Part shown: positions 53,804 through 64,000 of the stretch, in pieces
How the letters are laid out: each line of letters starts with the position of its first letter
Position numbering within the stretch: position 1 is the stretch's first letter
Assembly (NCBI GenBank): GCA_950097015.1
Contig: CATNEN010000033.1
Location: forward strand, 3,270,001-3,334,000
DNA: 64,000 bases
Source: Macrostomum hystrix
Taxonomy: Eukaryota > Platyhelminthes > Macrostomidae
Direction of reading: 5' to 3'
The notes under the pieces: model-generated
Told to the model about the DNA's origin: nothing
The model's input: only the letters and a program-made list of their open reading frames with translations
Databases searched by the model: none
Translations under genes and position numbers: made by a program

Positions 53804-53908
53804 AGCCAAATTATGTCCGCATTCAGTTGGTGGCTGCAATCGTGAAGCCAAATTGTGTCCGCATTCAGTTAGTGGCTGCAATCGTGAAGCCAAATTATGT
53901 CCGCATTC
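53779..53908. repeat. 42-bp tandem repeat overlapping a stop codon
   Basis: Three copies and a fraction of a 42-bp unit beginning GCATTCAGTTGGTGGCTGCA. The first copy contains the final codons (AFSWWLQS) and TGA of the upstream gene; later copies are in the 3' UTR. The terminal coding sequence has therefore been duplicated downstream of the stop. Confidence 0.93.
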
Positions 53909-54594
53909 ATTTTCCTTATCATTAGCCTGTCCACAATGTCGAATCTGAACATTTTTTGCTCTTAAGTACTCGTAGTATTTCATGTTTTCTTGCTTTCACT
54001 TTGGTCCAAAAAAGATAAAGGAAATAGATGAAGGTAAGTAGATGCAGGGAAGGAGATGAAGGGAAGGATATATAAGGGAAGCAGATGAAGGGAATTATAT
54101 TAAAGGAAAGAGATGTAGGGAAGGAGATGAAGGGTTTAGAAGAAGGGAGGGATATGAAGGGAAAGAGAGGAAGTCACTGAGAAGGTGGAGTCAGTGGAGA
54201 GGGAGCGACCAAAATGGCCGGGAAAATTATTTAGAATTCTTTGCTGCTTGGTGATTGTAGAAAACTAGGAGTCTAAGATCGTATTTTTAATCAAGCAGCC
54301 GGTTTTAAAGTCGCTTTTATGAAACAGCTCTGATACTACTTTTTTATTTTTTATACTTACTTTTAATACCCACTCTATCCATAAATCTATTTGTCATAAT
54401 ACCGATATTTTTTGTCTCACATTTTTTCAAATTTCAAATTTCAAATTTCAATCGCGTAGAGCAGGACTAATGTGCTTGAGTTGGTGGGTAGGAAAGAGAT
54501 TACCCACTCATCATAAATAACAGCGGCCCATTTCGTTCACTGCATAAAAAAAATAGCTTCATTCTTAAATAAGCACCTTTTCTAAAAAAAGAAC
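53909..54594. other. Purine-rich and AT-rich spacer
   Basis: A purine-rich stretch with degenerate agatgaagggaagg steps at 54010-54140, otherwise AT-rich. No gene recognised. Confidence 0.4.
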
Positions 54595-54855
54595 CCTTGC
54601 AAAAAAGTTGCACTCTAAAAATAGCAGCACTCAAAAAAAGCAGCACCCGAAAAATAGCAGCACTCTAAAAATAGCAGCACTCTAAAAATAGCAGCACTCT
54701 AAAAATAGCAGCACTAAAAATAGCAGCACTCTAAAAATAGCAGCACTCTAAAAATAGCAGCACTCTAAAAATAGCAGCACTCTAAAAATAGCAGCACTAA
54801 AAATAGCAGCACTCAAAAAAGTAGCACTTTAAAAATAGCAGCCCTCTAAAAAAAC
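54595..54855. repeat. 17-bp minisatellite (AAAAATAGCAGCACTCT)
   Basis: About 15 copies; some lack tct and the edges are degenerate. Confidence 0.94.
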
Positions 54856-55121
54856 TAAATTCTAAAAATGTCTACATTATGGCATTACCAAGCATTCTAA
54901 GCTAGGATAAAAAAGAAGCAACTAAAACATCTAAATTCAATTGTTTTTTATTTTTTCGTCAAATTGGACCTATTTACTTCATATATGAAACGTGCCTTAA
55001 TGGATTTTTATTTCTTTCTTCAAGAAAAATTAAAACAACGAAATGTGAATACAGAAATCAGTACGCCTGATTATTCCATGAGAGAAATCTTATAAAGGTT
55101 TTTCGAACAACTTTTCTTGAA

Positions 55122-55490
55122 TCAATTCTTCAATCCAAATCGTTTGAGCCGTTCTAGATCCCTGTTGATTTCGGCGTCCCAGTTGTCAGCGTAAAAAATT
55201 TGCTGCTGCTGCTGTTGCTTCTGTGTCTGTGACTGCATCGGTGAAGGTTGAGAGGGTTTCGATCGATTATTATTTGCTGCTTCTCTGGTGCTGGGCTGCT
55301 GCTGCTGTTGCTGCTGATGCAGTGGCTGCTGCTGCTGTTGCTTCTTACCCTCACTCCGTGGCTGTGCCTGCTGTGGGTCGTACTTGAATTGATTGTGCTC
55401 AACTCGCAGATTCTTATTCTTGTCCGTATTGAAGGACTCCCTGTTGACATCCTGCGCGGCGTACTTCTTGTCAGATTTCTGGTTGGACAT
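55122..55490 (-). CDS. Small Gln-rich protein, family not recognised
   Basis: A single-exon minus-strand frame of 122 residues from ATG 55490. The N-terminus is lysine/aspartate/asparagine-rich (MSNQKSDKKYAAQDVNRESF). The middle consists of Gln runs encoded by CAG/CAA, and the C-terminus is a less repetitive block (NWDAEINRDLERLKRFGLKN) that could be a helix or binding peptide. The non-repetitive ends and codon composition argue for a real gene, but an upstream exon cannot be excluded. A strong hairpin lies immediately upstream. Confidence 0.55.
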   Translation of the reverse strand: MSNQKSDKKYAAQDVNRESFNTDKNKNLRVEHNQFKYDPQQAQPRSEGKKQQQQQPLHQQQQQQQPSTREAANNNRSKPSQPSPMQSQTQKQQQQQQIFYADNWDAEINRDLERLKRFGLKN

Positions 55491-55500
55491 GACGGCCTTA

Positions 55501-55532
55501 ACTCTCTGAGCTGGCTAACTAGCTCAGAGAGT
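55501..55532. promoter_or_regulatory. Perfect 12-bp hairpin just upstream of a start codon
   Basis: ACTCTCTGAGCT and AGCTCAGAGAGT are perfect reverse complements separated by 8 bases (ggctaact). On the minus strand this lies 11-42 nt before the ATG at 55490, so it would fold in the 5' leader if that leader is transcribed without an intron. Confidence 0.6.
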
Positions 55533-56007
55533 CAGAGAGGGATAATACTTTTTGGGGAAATGAGGAGACTAGAGAACCAGCGCGTGTTGATTTTATTTAG
55601 AGAGAGTGGGAGATAGGCAGGAACGCGGCCTGGTCTTTCGATTCAGCCAGCGTTGTCTTTAGAGGCTGCCGTAGCTTAAGCTTCTGTTGCCATAGCAACG
55701 CCCAATAAGAGCCACCTTGGGATGAGAGGATCAAGTAGGTGGCCATGAGGCAAATGTTGGCCCAGGGAGTGAGGAGCAGGTGATCCCCATTTGGAGGAGG
55801 TGGGCCGCGGAGTGGGAGTGGGAATCTGATGGAGATGGCAGGCCTTCCTCACGGCTGTCATAAAAACTGCTACAAATGTAGCAAACGGTACAGCGAGAGC
55901 AAAAATTGAGAAAAGCTAATTGTTGACATTCATCCAATGAAAGCAAATCCGATTTGATTTCAGTCTCAGTGGGCCTCAAAGTGGCAAAGGCAGCATTTTT
56001 TCAGGCA

Positions 56008-56522
56008 TGATGACAAAGTGGCACAGGTGACAAAGTGGCAGAGGTGACAAAGTGGCAGAGGTGACAAAGTGGCAGAGGTGACAAAGTGGCAGAGGTGACA
56101 AAGTGGCAGAGGTGACAAAGTGGCAGAGGCGACAAAGTGGCAGAGGTGACAAAGTGACAGGTGTGACAAAGTGGCAGAGGTGACAAAGTGGCAGAGGTGA
56201 CAAAGTGGCAGAGGTGACAAAGTGGCAGAGGTGACAAAGTGGCAGAGGCGACAAAGTGGCAGAGGTGACAAAGTGGCAGAGGCGACAAAGTGGCAGAGGT
56301 GACAAAGTGGACAGAGTGTGACAAAGTGGCAGAGGTGACAAAGTGGCAGAGGTGACAAAGTGGCAGAGGTGACAAAGTGGCAGAGGTGACAAAGTGGCAG
56401 AGGCTGACAAAGTGGCAGAGGTGACAAAGTGGCAGAGGTGACAAAGTGGCAGAGGTGACAAAGTGGCAGAGGTGACAAAGTGGCAGAGGTGACAAAGTGG
56501 CAGAGGTGACAAAGTGGCAGGA
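56008..56522. repeat. 17-bp minisatellite (GACAAAGTGGCAGAGGT)
   Basis: About 30 copies with ggtga/ggcga variants and a few one- to two-base insertions. Long minus-strand frames read it as Leu/Cys/His/Phe repeats and are artefacts. Confidence 0.97.
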
Positions 56523-57116
56523 GTCAAAATTAACTTTAAAAAGCTTTTGTGCCATACTCGTATAAAATATACTTGCCACTTAAATATTCGAGGCTTGACT
56601 TGGATTAGTTTCTATATTTAATTGATCATCGAAAAATTGACAATGATGCACACTTTTTAATACTTTTAATAAGTGTACCTTATTTATTTGCACAGTTGTG
56701 AAATATAAAAAGCGAATAATTAAAAACAAATTCTTAGAGACTTAAACACAAAATTGCAAGATTGCTTTCATTTTCATTTTTTTTAAAACAAGAAAAGTCG
56801 ATAAATATTGCAAGCGGGAAAATTGTACATGGGAAAAATTTAATTCTTTTGTTTCGTAGTTATAATCACAAATTAAAAAATCACAACTAGCTACTTACGC
56901 TCGAGTATCAGATTATCACATTTCAGATATTTTCCAACTCCTCTTTCAGACCAAGTTTTACTTTTATAAATAATTTCGAGGCTGCAACGTCTGTCTAAAA
57001 CTATTGTTCCTCGAAGTCTAACACTAAGCGGTCGACAAAAAGAGAAATAAAATCCTTGTTATCCTACTTTCAGTAACTTTATTACGGAAAAAATTGCAAG
57101 CTACAACAAAACCCAG
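56523..57116. other. Spacer downstream of B9D1
   Basis: AT-rich, likely B9D1 3' UTR near its right end. Nothing else recognised. Confidence 0.35.
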
Positions 57117-58047
57117 TCAGACTGCAGCCGCGGCGCCGTAAGAGTCACCGCCGGGCAGCAGCTGGTAGCCGAGGGCGCGCATATTCTTCATGCTGGTGCT
57201 GAAGCTGAGGTTCACGTGACCCAGGCTGCTGACCCGTGTGACCTGGCGGCCCTGGCCCTGGCCCAGAATCTTCGGGTCAGTGTAGAGCGGGTGCTCCGAC
57301 TGCATCAGGCCCTGGCAATGATATGCTCAAATGTTTATAAAAAAATTGTAATAGGCAGGATGTGCAGCCAATAGCACAGGCGCATCTGAAGGCTGTTCAG
57401 TCCATGGACTGGAGAGCACCCACAATGAACTACCCCAGCTAATGCTAGTACTTATTCAACAGCTGGGTAAACTGAACCAATTTTAGCGAGCTAAGTGTCG
57501 TGCTTAAGGATAGATACTGTTCCAGTGGAGTCGGGAATTGAACCAATGACCTTCTAGTCGTGAGTCCGACGCTCTCACCACTAGGCTACAACTATTCTTC
57601 ACATGCTATTGAAGTTGCATTGAAGCGCAGTCACTGACTCACCTGCAACTTGCTCATCAGCGAGCTGGCCTGAGGCGCAAACAACGGCACCTTCTTGCTC
57701 ACCCGGCCCGGTTGCATTGGCAGATGGCAGACGGCGTAGCCGCGCACCACCTGATTGCCCCAGATGTCCGTGCCCAGCGCGGTGATGACCAGCTGGGGCC
57801 AGCCGTGTGGATTGGTCGACGTGAACGTCACCTCAACCGGGAAGGCGAAGGCGTGAAGGCCGCGCACGTCGGCGGACTTGCTGGACAGTTGCGAGACGCC
57901 CTCTTCGAGGCCCAGCACCCTCTTCCAGTCGTCGCCGTGGACGAACTGGTAGATCAGGAAGATGTAGTCGTAGTGTGGCAACTCGACGCTTTCAATCTGG
58001 CCGCAAATGTTTAATAGGAAACTGCTCACTGCGGCTTCTGCTGCCAT
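57117..58047 (-). CDS. B9D1: B9 domain-containing protein 1, complete two-exon gene
   Basis: Exons 57643-58047 and 57117-57311 (minus) join in phase 0 to 199 residues, about the human length. The B9 (C2-like) domain covers almost all of it: SSFLLNICGQIESVELPHYD at the start, then DWKRVLGLEEGVSQLSSKS, FPVEVTFTSTNPHGWPQLVI, WGNQVVRGYAVCHLP, and in exon 2 YTDPKILGQGQGRQVTRV with a closing MRALGYQL. The start at 58047 is preferred over an in-frame ATG at 58104 because MAAEAAVSSFLL aligns with the family N-terminus. B9D1 works with B9D2 and MKS1 in the ciliary transition zone, so the source organism is ciliated. The intron is mostly a SINE. Confidence 0.93.
57345..57597 (-). mobile_element. tRNA-derived SINE-like copy, family A (B9D1 intron)
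   Basis: Read on the minus strand: GTAGCCTAGTGGTGAGAGCG (A-box region, 57578-57594), then the B box GGTTCAATTCC (57534-57544) and CCGACTCCACTGGAAC. The body has CAGCTGTTGAATAAGTACT, TAGCTGGGGTAG and CCAGTCCATGGACTGAACAG, matching the copy at 11745-11950 along its length. The best-preserved pol III head of the family. Confidence 0.85.
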
Positions 58048-59641
58048 TCTCACTGTCAGCCCTGGAATTAAAATGTACTTAGATACAGTCCTCAAATTAG
58101 TCATGGTATTTCCAGAATTTTTTCGCGTTCCTGAGAAACATTTAGTTAGGTTTAATAGTTATAAACAATCAATGTAAATAAAATAAAAGTTTTAATCAAT
58201 GCAAGACAGTAAAATGCATTTCTTTTTTAAATTCAATTAGTCTGATCAGTGTTCTTCAAGTTACAGTATGTTTTTTTCTTAGCTATCTGATATTTCAGCA
58301 TAAATTTCTTAGGATAAATCATGGCATAAATTGTGATAAATAATCCTTTTCTGCTATTTTCACATACAATGTTCTCAAAAACATTGAAAAGAATATATAC
58401 ATTTAGTTCATTTATTCTAAAAAATAACAAGCATAAATTCAAAGCCTTTTTTGAGTAATAGGATTTTCGTTTTTTCTTTATTGTCTAAAATCTAATGAAA
58501 TACACATTGAAGAGCTTCGATTTTTTGGATCTCATGTTTTATTAAGGACTTAAAGCTTGTTTGTTAAATATTTAAGATTCAAGACAGTTGATTCATAAAA
58601 TAAAGTGGCAACAGTTTTTCCTTCTGCGAAGCTCCTATACTTTTACTAAGATCTTATCTGAGTAACTTACAGAAGCGGTTTTATAGTCTTTGTTTAATAA
58701 TATAAAAAAATGCCAATCTCACTTTATTCTTCCTAGAAAGACTATGTGCCATTGCTGTGAAATTCAAGAGGAAGATTTCTAAACTGAAAAAATATTTTTT
58801 TAGTTAGACAAATTACTGCTTCCGGATGACAAAAGAGACTACAAACTGAAAGAATGCGTTAAATTTGCGAAACACGTGAACTTGAAAACCAACGATTTAT
58901 TTTTGAGTACATATCGGCACGAGTTAAAACAAAACAAATGGAAAATTAACACCAAAAACTTGTACGGCCCTCTGTGAAGCCGTCTATAAGTTTAAGTGTA
59001 AATTTTCAATTGTAATATAATTATAAATAAATTGTGAACATAGGTTCCACAGAATCGTTCCAAATAATTAATGAGTCAATTCTGGGTATTTGCACTTCGC
59101 TTTTTACACTTTGAGCGAGGCCTTTATTGCTTTTATTCGTGGTTTACTGGACTTTAATTTACACCCAGATATAAGTTTTTAACTGTGATTTTTTAACATA
59201 ATTCTTGATAGAATCATAGGATATTCATTGGATTTATACCTAAGGTAGAACTTTTTTATCAATCGGCCTTCTAAGGTAAGATATAACAGTAAGAAAATTT
59301 ATTATTACATTCTTTTATGGATAATTTTTACGAAGTGGTGTCAAAACCACATAATAAACACATAAATAAAAAAGGTAATTGTAATATAATGTAATCGTCT
59401 CGTTGATCAAAGAATCAAAGCAGATCAAGATCAAAGATTGGCGCAGAAAAAAAGAAAGAATAAACTCGCGAAAATTCTCACAATTTAATGCATATATTGA
59501 ATTCCAGAACATGCAAAACGGCTAAGTGTAAACGTTGTAAGCGAAATCCATAAATCTTGCACTTTTTTGTTAACCCTGAACAAATATTTTTATCTTATTT
59601 TAATTAGCAACTTTCCAACAACGGAATCGATTCTAGTTAAA
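58048..59641. other. AT-rich spacer, nothing recognised
   Basis: Contains the presumed B9D1 promoter. No open frame of note, no repeat array and no RNA gene that I can support. Confidence 0.35.
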
Positions 59642-60292
59642 TCAAACAGGCAAAAGGCATGACCCAAATACCAGCCATCTTACAATCGCTGAAATGTAAA
59701 GCATTTGTGGCATCAAATAGCGCACGTGACCGCAAGCGATGTCTTCCAGCGGCCGGTTCAGACTGTGTTGCCAAATCCACCCGGCAAAGTACGAGCCCTT
59801 GAGGCAGAGCCACAATAGCAGAGTCATGTACAGCAGCAGGAATATCTGGGCTAGCCTTCTCTGGTCGGTGCTGCTGAGACTGCTGTGGAGCAGAACACTG
59901 CCAGCACCGGCGACTGAGCCGCGCTCAATGATTTTCCGCCGCGCCGTATCCATCTGCTCCCACTGCTTGGACGGCTTGTGCTTGAGCTTGACCACCAGCC
60001 AGTCCGGCAGGGCCGGCAGGCTACGGACGAGGGCCGGACGATCCAGCCGGCCGAAGAATTCCATAAAGCCGAGCAGGCAGAACAGGCTGCTAGTCTGCAC
60101 GAGGTGCCACTGCAGCGAGCCTGCGTAGAAAGTGCACGGGCCGCACATGGCCGTGGCGAACAAGAACTCGGCGCAGGACATCAGCCAGCTGAGGTGCACC
60201 ACGATCAGGTGCGAAGTTGCTCGCAGGAAGCGCTGCACATTGCGGACGGCGCCAATCAATAACGACGGACACAGATCGCGACATCGTTTCAT
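59642..60292 (-). CDS. Unrecognised multi-pass membrane protein, single exon
   Basis: A minus-strand frame of 216 residues. Hydrophobic segments lie roughly at 28-51 (HLIVVHLSWLMSCAEFLFAT), 60-83 (QTSSLFCLLGFMEFFG), 146-172 (LAQIFLLLYMTLLLWLCLKG) and 192-213 (PQMLYISAIVRWLVFGSCLL). A basic loop with KLKHKPSKQWEQMDTARRKI lies between the second and third. Higher GC than its surroundings and a clean ATG-to-stop frame support a real gene. I cannot name the family. Confidence 0.65.
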   Translation of the reverse strand: MKRCRDLCPSLLIGAVRNVQRFLRATSHLIVVHLSWLMSCAEFLFATAMCGPCTFYAGSLQWHLVQTSSLFCLLGFMEFFGRLDRPALVRSLPALPDWLVVKLKHKPSKQWEQMDTARRKIIERGSVAGAGSVLLHSSLSSTDQRRLAQIFLLLYMTLLLWLCLKGSYFAGWIWQHSLNRPLEDIACGHVRYLMPQMLYISAIVRWLVFGSCLLPV

Positions 60293-61111
60293 AATTTTAG
60301 CCTGATAATATTAGTTTAATCTACAATGTGAGCATTAACTAGGACAGCTTGAGCATTTCGGGAAAACTGACAATCATCGCGATTAAAATGCATCAGGCTC
60401 TTTCAACAACTGTCTATGGCATTCGGCATTCTATGAGAATTACTCGTACGAGCTATTTACCTTCCTTCAAATTTACCAAAATAGTTATAACCATGTTAAT
60501 CGTGGAAAAATATAGCGTAAAAAGAAGACACAGAAATATAATTTTTAGTTCGTATTGAAGGAATCAATTCCTCTAGCCTGTACGAGCCAGAAAATAAAAG
60601 TTTTTCTATTTTTGATCGATTTTCGTTTGGCGCGAAAAAAAAATATTTTTAACGAGTGTTTTTCCCTATGCGCATTTCAAAATGTGTTCCTAAATAAGAA
60701 CTACAATGTGCAGGTGGCTTATCGAGCTGGGTGCTTGTGTCGATCTACGAATCTCTACGATTGCTGGTGAGTCACAACATCCATTGGAAAGGAAATAAAA
60801 GCAGGCGAGAGAGAGAGAGAGACACGAGACGGGGCCGCCTTCCACCCCGCCCCGATCCCCTCATTCTCGCAGCCGTATTGATCTAATCGACAACGCCAGC
60901 CAACCCCGGGCCAGCTGGTATAGGGAGCTATGCAATAGGCTGCATGATTAAGCCTCCGACTTGAAGAAACACTCCCCCACAGTTTGGGTTGCTTTGTGTT
61001 TCCTCGCTCGAGAGCCTCAGCCTTATCTACTCATATCGGTGCGAGTGACTGAGTCAAGTGCCACCAACCGGAGCAACTAGACAGAAAATCAAATCTCCTT
61101 CGCGCTTTGAA
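60293..61111. promoter_or_regulatory. Shared upstream region of two divergent genes
   Basis: About 820 bp between the minus-strand membrane protein (start 60292) and the plus-strand gene starting at 61112. It has a (GA)n tract at 60804-60822 followed by GC-rich sequence to 61110. A bidirectional or paired promoter is plausible; no TATA box is clear. Confidence 0.4.
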
Positions 61112-62519
61112 ATGAATTCAGACATCAGCATGACCGCATCGTCGGCATCTGGCTCTTCCGCTGGAGCCTTCTTTGCCATCTACGATTGCAGACAATATCC
61201 GGCCTATGACAACGCGGCTTTCGCCCATGAACTGCCTCCCAATCCAGCAGCGGCGGAGCAGCTGAGGCGACCAGCTACCGACGGCCGCGCAGCCAGACCT
61301 GCGAGACACCTTCACCTGCCAACCAATGGCGCTGCTCCGGCTGAGCAGACTAAGGGCAAATCAAAGATGGTAATCAGTGGGAATTAGCGACAGCGACATA
61401 ATATATCGATAATAATAATAATTGCAGGAGGGCTGCGGGCAATGGCACATCATTTGGTGACACCAGACCCGCAGCCAGCGAGCAATGCTCTGAGCACACT
61501 ACATCTGCCCTGATTTTCTCATCGTCAGGCAGTGTACACTCTCTCTGTGCCTTGCGGGTTGGCTCTCAAGGGGCAAGCACGCACATTGCACGACAATCCC
61601 CCAAGCCTTCTCTTCTCGGCTGCGACCCAAATGAATGTGGCCTCGCCACAGAATCGAGCTCAGGGACCTTGATGCAAGAGGCAAACGCGTTAGACCGCTC
61701 TGCCACCCACCCCTCCAATGGATCTTCGATTTAGGATAATTATAATAAAATAGCGCGTCGGACTCACGGCTTGACGGTCGGGAGTTCGATTCCCGAATCC
61801 GCTGGAACAATTTGTCCTTTAGCAAGACTAGCAAGATTCCCAGCAAGCTATGATTAACTGATGCTTAAAAACTTTATCTGAGAAGCCAACAATTCAAAAT
61901 ACAGAAAGCCACAGCAGCAGCAGCTCCGTTCCTGGACGACAGTCTTGACGACAACTCAGTGCTCGACGGACCGGGCTGCGACACCCCAACCGAGGCGCCG
62001 GCCGTCTCAAGTTGTCAAGCCGACAATCGGTGGGCCGCAGCCGCGGCGGCCGTCGTTGAACATCGAAAGCGGCCGACTCTATTGAAGCTGGCTGAGGCTG
62101 CCACCGCCGCAGCTGACCTGTCCGAGATGCTGTCGCGGGAAATTCAACGTCAGCGAGTTGAGTCCTCTCTGTTGGGACCACAACGCCAGCAGCAGCAGCA
62201 GCAGCAGCAGTCAGCATTCACTCGAACCAGTGGTGGTTCCGTTCGCCACCATCCGGACTGGTGGCGAGGCGCCATCGCGGAGCACCTGAACAGTCGGGCC
62301 GGCCATCACTACTTCAACGGCGAGCGAGACCCCTCAGCGACAGCGCGGACCTCCATTCGGGGAAGTTTGCTGGCCTACAGGCGTGGTCCGAGGCCTGAGG
62401 TGATTGGACACTTTGATCAGCCCCCGCAGCAGAAGCAGCAGCAACAGCTACAGCAGCAACAGCAGCAAAAGCTATCTTTTAGAAGAAAAGAACGCTTTCG
62501 TCAAAGCACACGGCATTGA
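61112..62519 (+). CDS. Unrecognised Gln/Ala-rich protein, two exons
   Basis: Exon 1 is 61112-61369 (GTAATC donor); exon 2 is 61905-62519; phase 0; 290 residues. Exon 1 has an ordered-looking stretch (GAFFAIYDCRQYPAYDNAAF). Exon 2 has an acidic start (PFLDDSLDDNSVLDG), a helical Ala/Glu part (LKLAEAATAAADLSEMLSRE), Gln runs, and a Trp-rich block (HHPDWWRGAIAEHL) likely to be functional. No family recognised. Two SINEs lie in the intron. Confidence 0.65.
61424..61728 (-). mobile_element. tRNA-derived SINE-like copy, family B (inverted)
   Basis: On the minus strand it starts GGTGGCAGAGCGGTCTAACG, with GTTTGCCTCTTGCA and a B-box region CTCGATTC. The body matches the copy at 5655-5990 (GGCTTGGGGGATTGTC, GTGTACACTGCCTGA, GTCACCAAATGATGTG, GCAGCCCTCCTGCAATTATT). 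The tail at 61415-61425 is an (ATT)n tract. Confidence 0.85.
61745..61860 (+). mobile_element. tRNA-derived SINE-like copy, family A (truncated)
   Basis: TAGCGCGTCGGACTCACGGC and the B box agttcgattcc (61782-61792), then cccgaatccgctggaacaat and ttgtcctttagcaagac. The A-box end and most of the body are lost. It is adjacent to the inverted family B copy, with the heads facing each other. Confidence 0.75.
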
Positions 62520-62821
62520 GCTGAGCAAAAGTTTAGTATTCTTTTCGCAAGGTAGCTTGAACATTTTGCCATTACTTCGGTGCTCAGCAATCTATGGTTT
62601 GTCCGTGCGGTCGGTTTGGGTTTTCTCGAAGTTCGTTTGATTACCAGAAATTTTTTGAAGCCCTGTGATTTAATTTTTTTGCTGTTGTCATCCTGCCTGC
62701 TCAGAAATGTGTTAATTAGAAAAGTCTAAAATCTTTGCTTTCATTATTGATTTTCATGAACGATTAGTTGTTTTAGTCAGGTTGATACTAAATTTTAATG
62801 CCAGAGAAAAATGCACAAGGC

Positions 62822-63308
62822 GTGAGGTGGGAGTCACACTCATTGACTGGATTGGGCCAGGGCGGGAGGTGGGAGTCACACTAATTGGCAGGATTGGGCC
62901 AGGGCGGGAGGTGGGAGTCACACTAATTGGCAGGATTGGGCCAGGGCTGGAGGTGGGAGTCACACTCATTGACTGGATTGGGCCAGGGCGTGAGGTGGGA
63001 GTCACACTCATTGACTGGATTGGGCCAGGGCGGGAGGTGGGAGTCACAATTATTGACTGGATTGGGCCAGGGAGTGAGGTGGGAGTCACACTCATTGACT
63101 GGATTGGGCCGGGACGTGAGGTGGGAGTCACACTAATTGGCAGGATTGGGCCAGGGCTGGTCCAGGGCTGGAGGTGGGAGTCACACTAATTGGCAGGATT
63201 GGGCCAGGGCTGGAGGTGGGAGTCACACTCATTGACTGGATTGGGCCAGGGCGGGAGGTGGGAGTCACACTCATTGACTGGATTGGGCCAAGGCGTGAGG
63301 TGGGAGTC
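62822..63308. repeat. 42-bp minisatellite
   Basis: About 11.5 copies of a 42-bp unit containing GGGAGTCACACTCATTGACT and GGATTGGGCCAGGGCGGGAG. An alternative half (ctaattggcagg for ctcattgactgg) alternates with the main form. One copy near 63155 carries a 12-bp internal duplication. Confidence 0.97.
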
Positions 63309-63906
63309 TTAGCAGCTTACAATTTTTCGTTTCTTCTTTTGAATATCTTCATTCAGAAAAGTGCATAAAACGAATTTTGCAGCTAACTATCAATTTTTCT
63401 ATCGTATGAAAAGCTCCTTTGATTATAAAATTATTGTCGAGATAGCTTTCCATTTGGCGCTACAGACTGTTGTTGTAAAATAATACAATAATGTTCAGGC
63501 ATATGCTACTAACAGTAGAAAAATGGCTGTCACCAAGTGCCAGTGTGTTATTTTCATCAAGCAAGTTTCATCATTTGCACAATTATGTGCTATGAGCTAT
63601 AAATGGACATGATGCAGCACAATGAGCCTGCAAAGAAGAAAATTGTCAACATTTAGCAGGTCGGTTTTTCCTTCTGTCTAGCTAGAAAAAACCTGCCAAA
63701 TAATTCCTAGCCTGAGAAGTGCCCGATTCGTGATTGACACTTCGCATTCGCTATTTTTAGTGTGAGAACATAGAATCTGCTCAAGATATCTGAAAATTAA
63801 TTTAGATTTCGACCCAGCTCTTTTTCTGGGAAAAGTGAACTTCATACCTTCAGCTAATTATTAATTTGGATTCACTCGGCCGTACCTATCACAAACACTC
63901 ACACGA
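63309..63906. other. AT-rich spacer, nothing recognised
   Basis: Possible promoter for a gene starting at 63907; no repeat or RNA seen. Confidence 0.35.
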
Positions 63907-64000
63907 ATGTCGCTTTTGGACGAAATATCCCGGCTGTCACATGGCAGCTCTGAGCCAATGGCGACATGCGATTCCCAAGGTCATCCCTATGATCCTATTA
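63907..64000 (+). CDS. Possible start of a gene cut by the window edge
   Basis: An ATG at 63907 opens a frame with no stop to the window end (31 codons: MSLLDEISRLSHGSSEP then MATCDSQGHPYDPI). Base composition turns GC-richer here, as at other first exons in this window. Too short to assign. Confidence 0.3.
   Translation, partial: MSLLDEISRLSHGSSEPMATCDSQGHPYDPI

Noticed and set aside
56001-56579. Minus-strand Leu/Cys/His/Phe-repeat frames, 170-192 codons
   Set aside because: By-product of the 17-bp unit; identical peptides in all three frames.

Overview
The window looks like nuclear DNA of a ciliated invertebrate animal. The recognisable genes are animal genes with GT-AG introns (a GAK-type kinase, an ETS factor, a KY-family protein, PP1, B9D1 and SH3BGRL). 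Exons are GC-rich; introns and gaps are AT-rich. tRNA-derived SINE-like copies and one inverted-repeat element are scattered through the introns. By my rough addition, about a quarter of the 64 kb is minisatellite: more than 20 arrays with different units of 16-55 bp. This would fit a free-living flatworm (Macrostomum-like) or another lophotrochozoan, but that is an impression and the species cannot be fixed from the sequence.

Layout. 1-4643: an array, then the 3' exons of an SH3BGRL gene (minus) with a choice of last exon, then a terminal-inverted-repeat element and a SINE. 7298-16139: a complete nine-exon GAK/auxilin kinase gene (plus) whose introns are filled by arrays and SINEs. 16140-32060: no gene recognised, only back-to-back arrays. 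33139-34179: a two-exon ETS transcription factor (plus) with TATA-like promoter and an apparent +1 frame change near its N-terminus. 34180-37974: AT-rich gap. 37975-45805: a five-exon KY/transglutaminase-like gene (plus) of about 1558 residues whose catalytic His and Asp appear to be Asn. 48037-51972: PP1 catalytic subunit (minus), five exons. 53006-53803: an unrecognised two-exon gene (plus). 55122-55490: a Gln-rich small protein (minus) with a perfect hairpin in its leader. 57117-58047: B9D1 (minus). 59642-60292: an unrecognised membrane protein (minus). 61112-62519: an unrecognised Gln-rich protein (plus). A further coding start may run off the right edge at 63907.

The genes do not form a pathway. 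GAK (clathrin uncoating), PP1 (dephosphorylation), B9D1 (ciliary transition zone) and the ETS factor are unrelated housekeeping or developmental functions. Exon joins were inferred from splice consensus, reading-frame continuity and family similarity recalled from memory; no search was run. Array boundaries and copy numbers are read by eye and accurate to roughly one unit.
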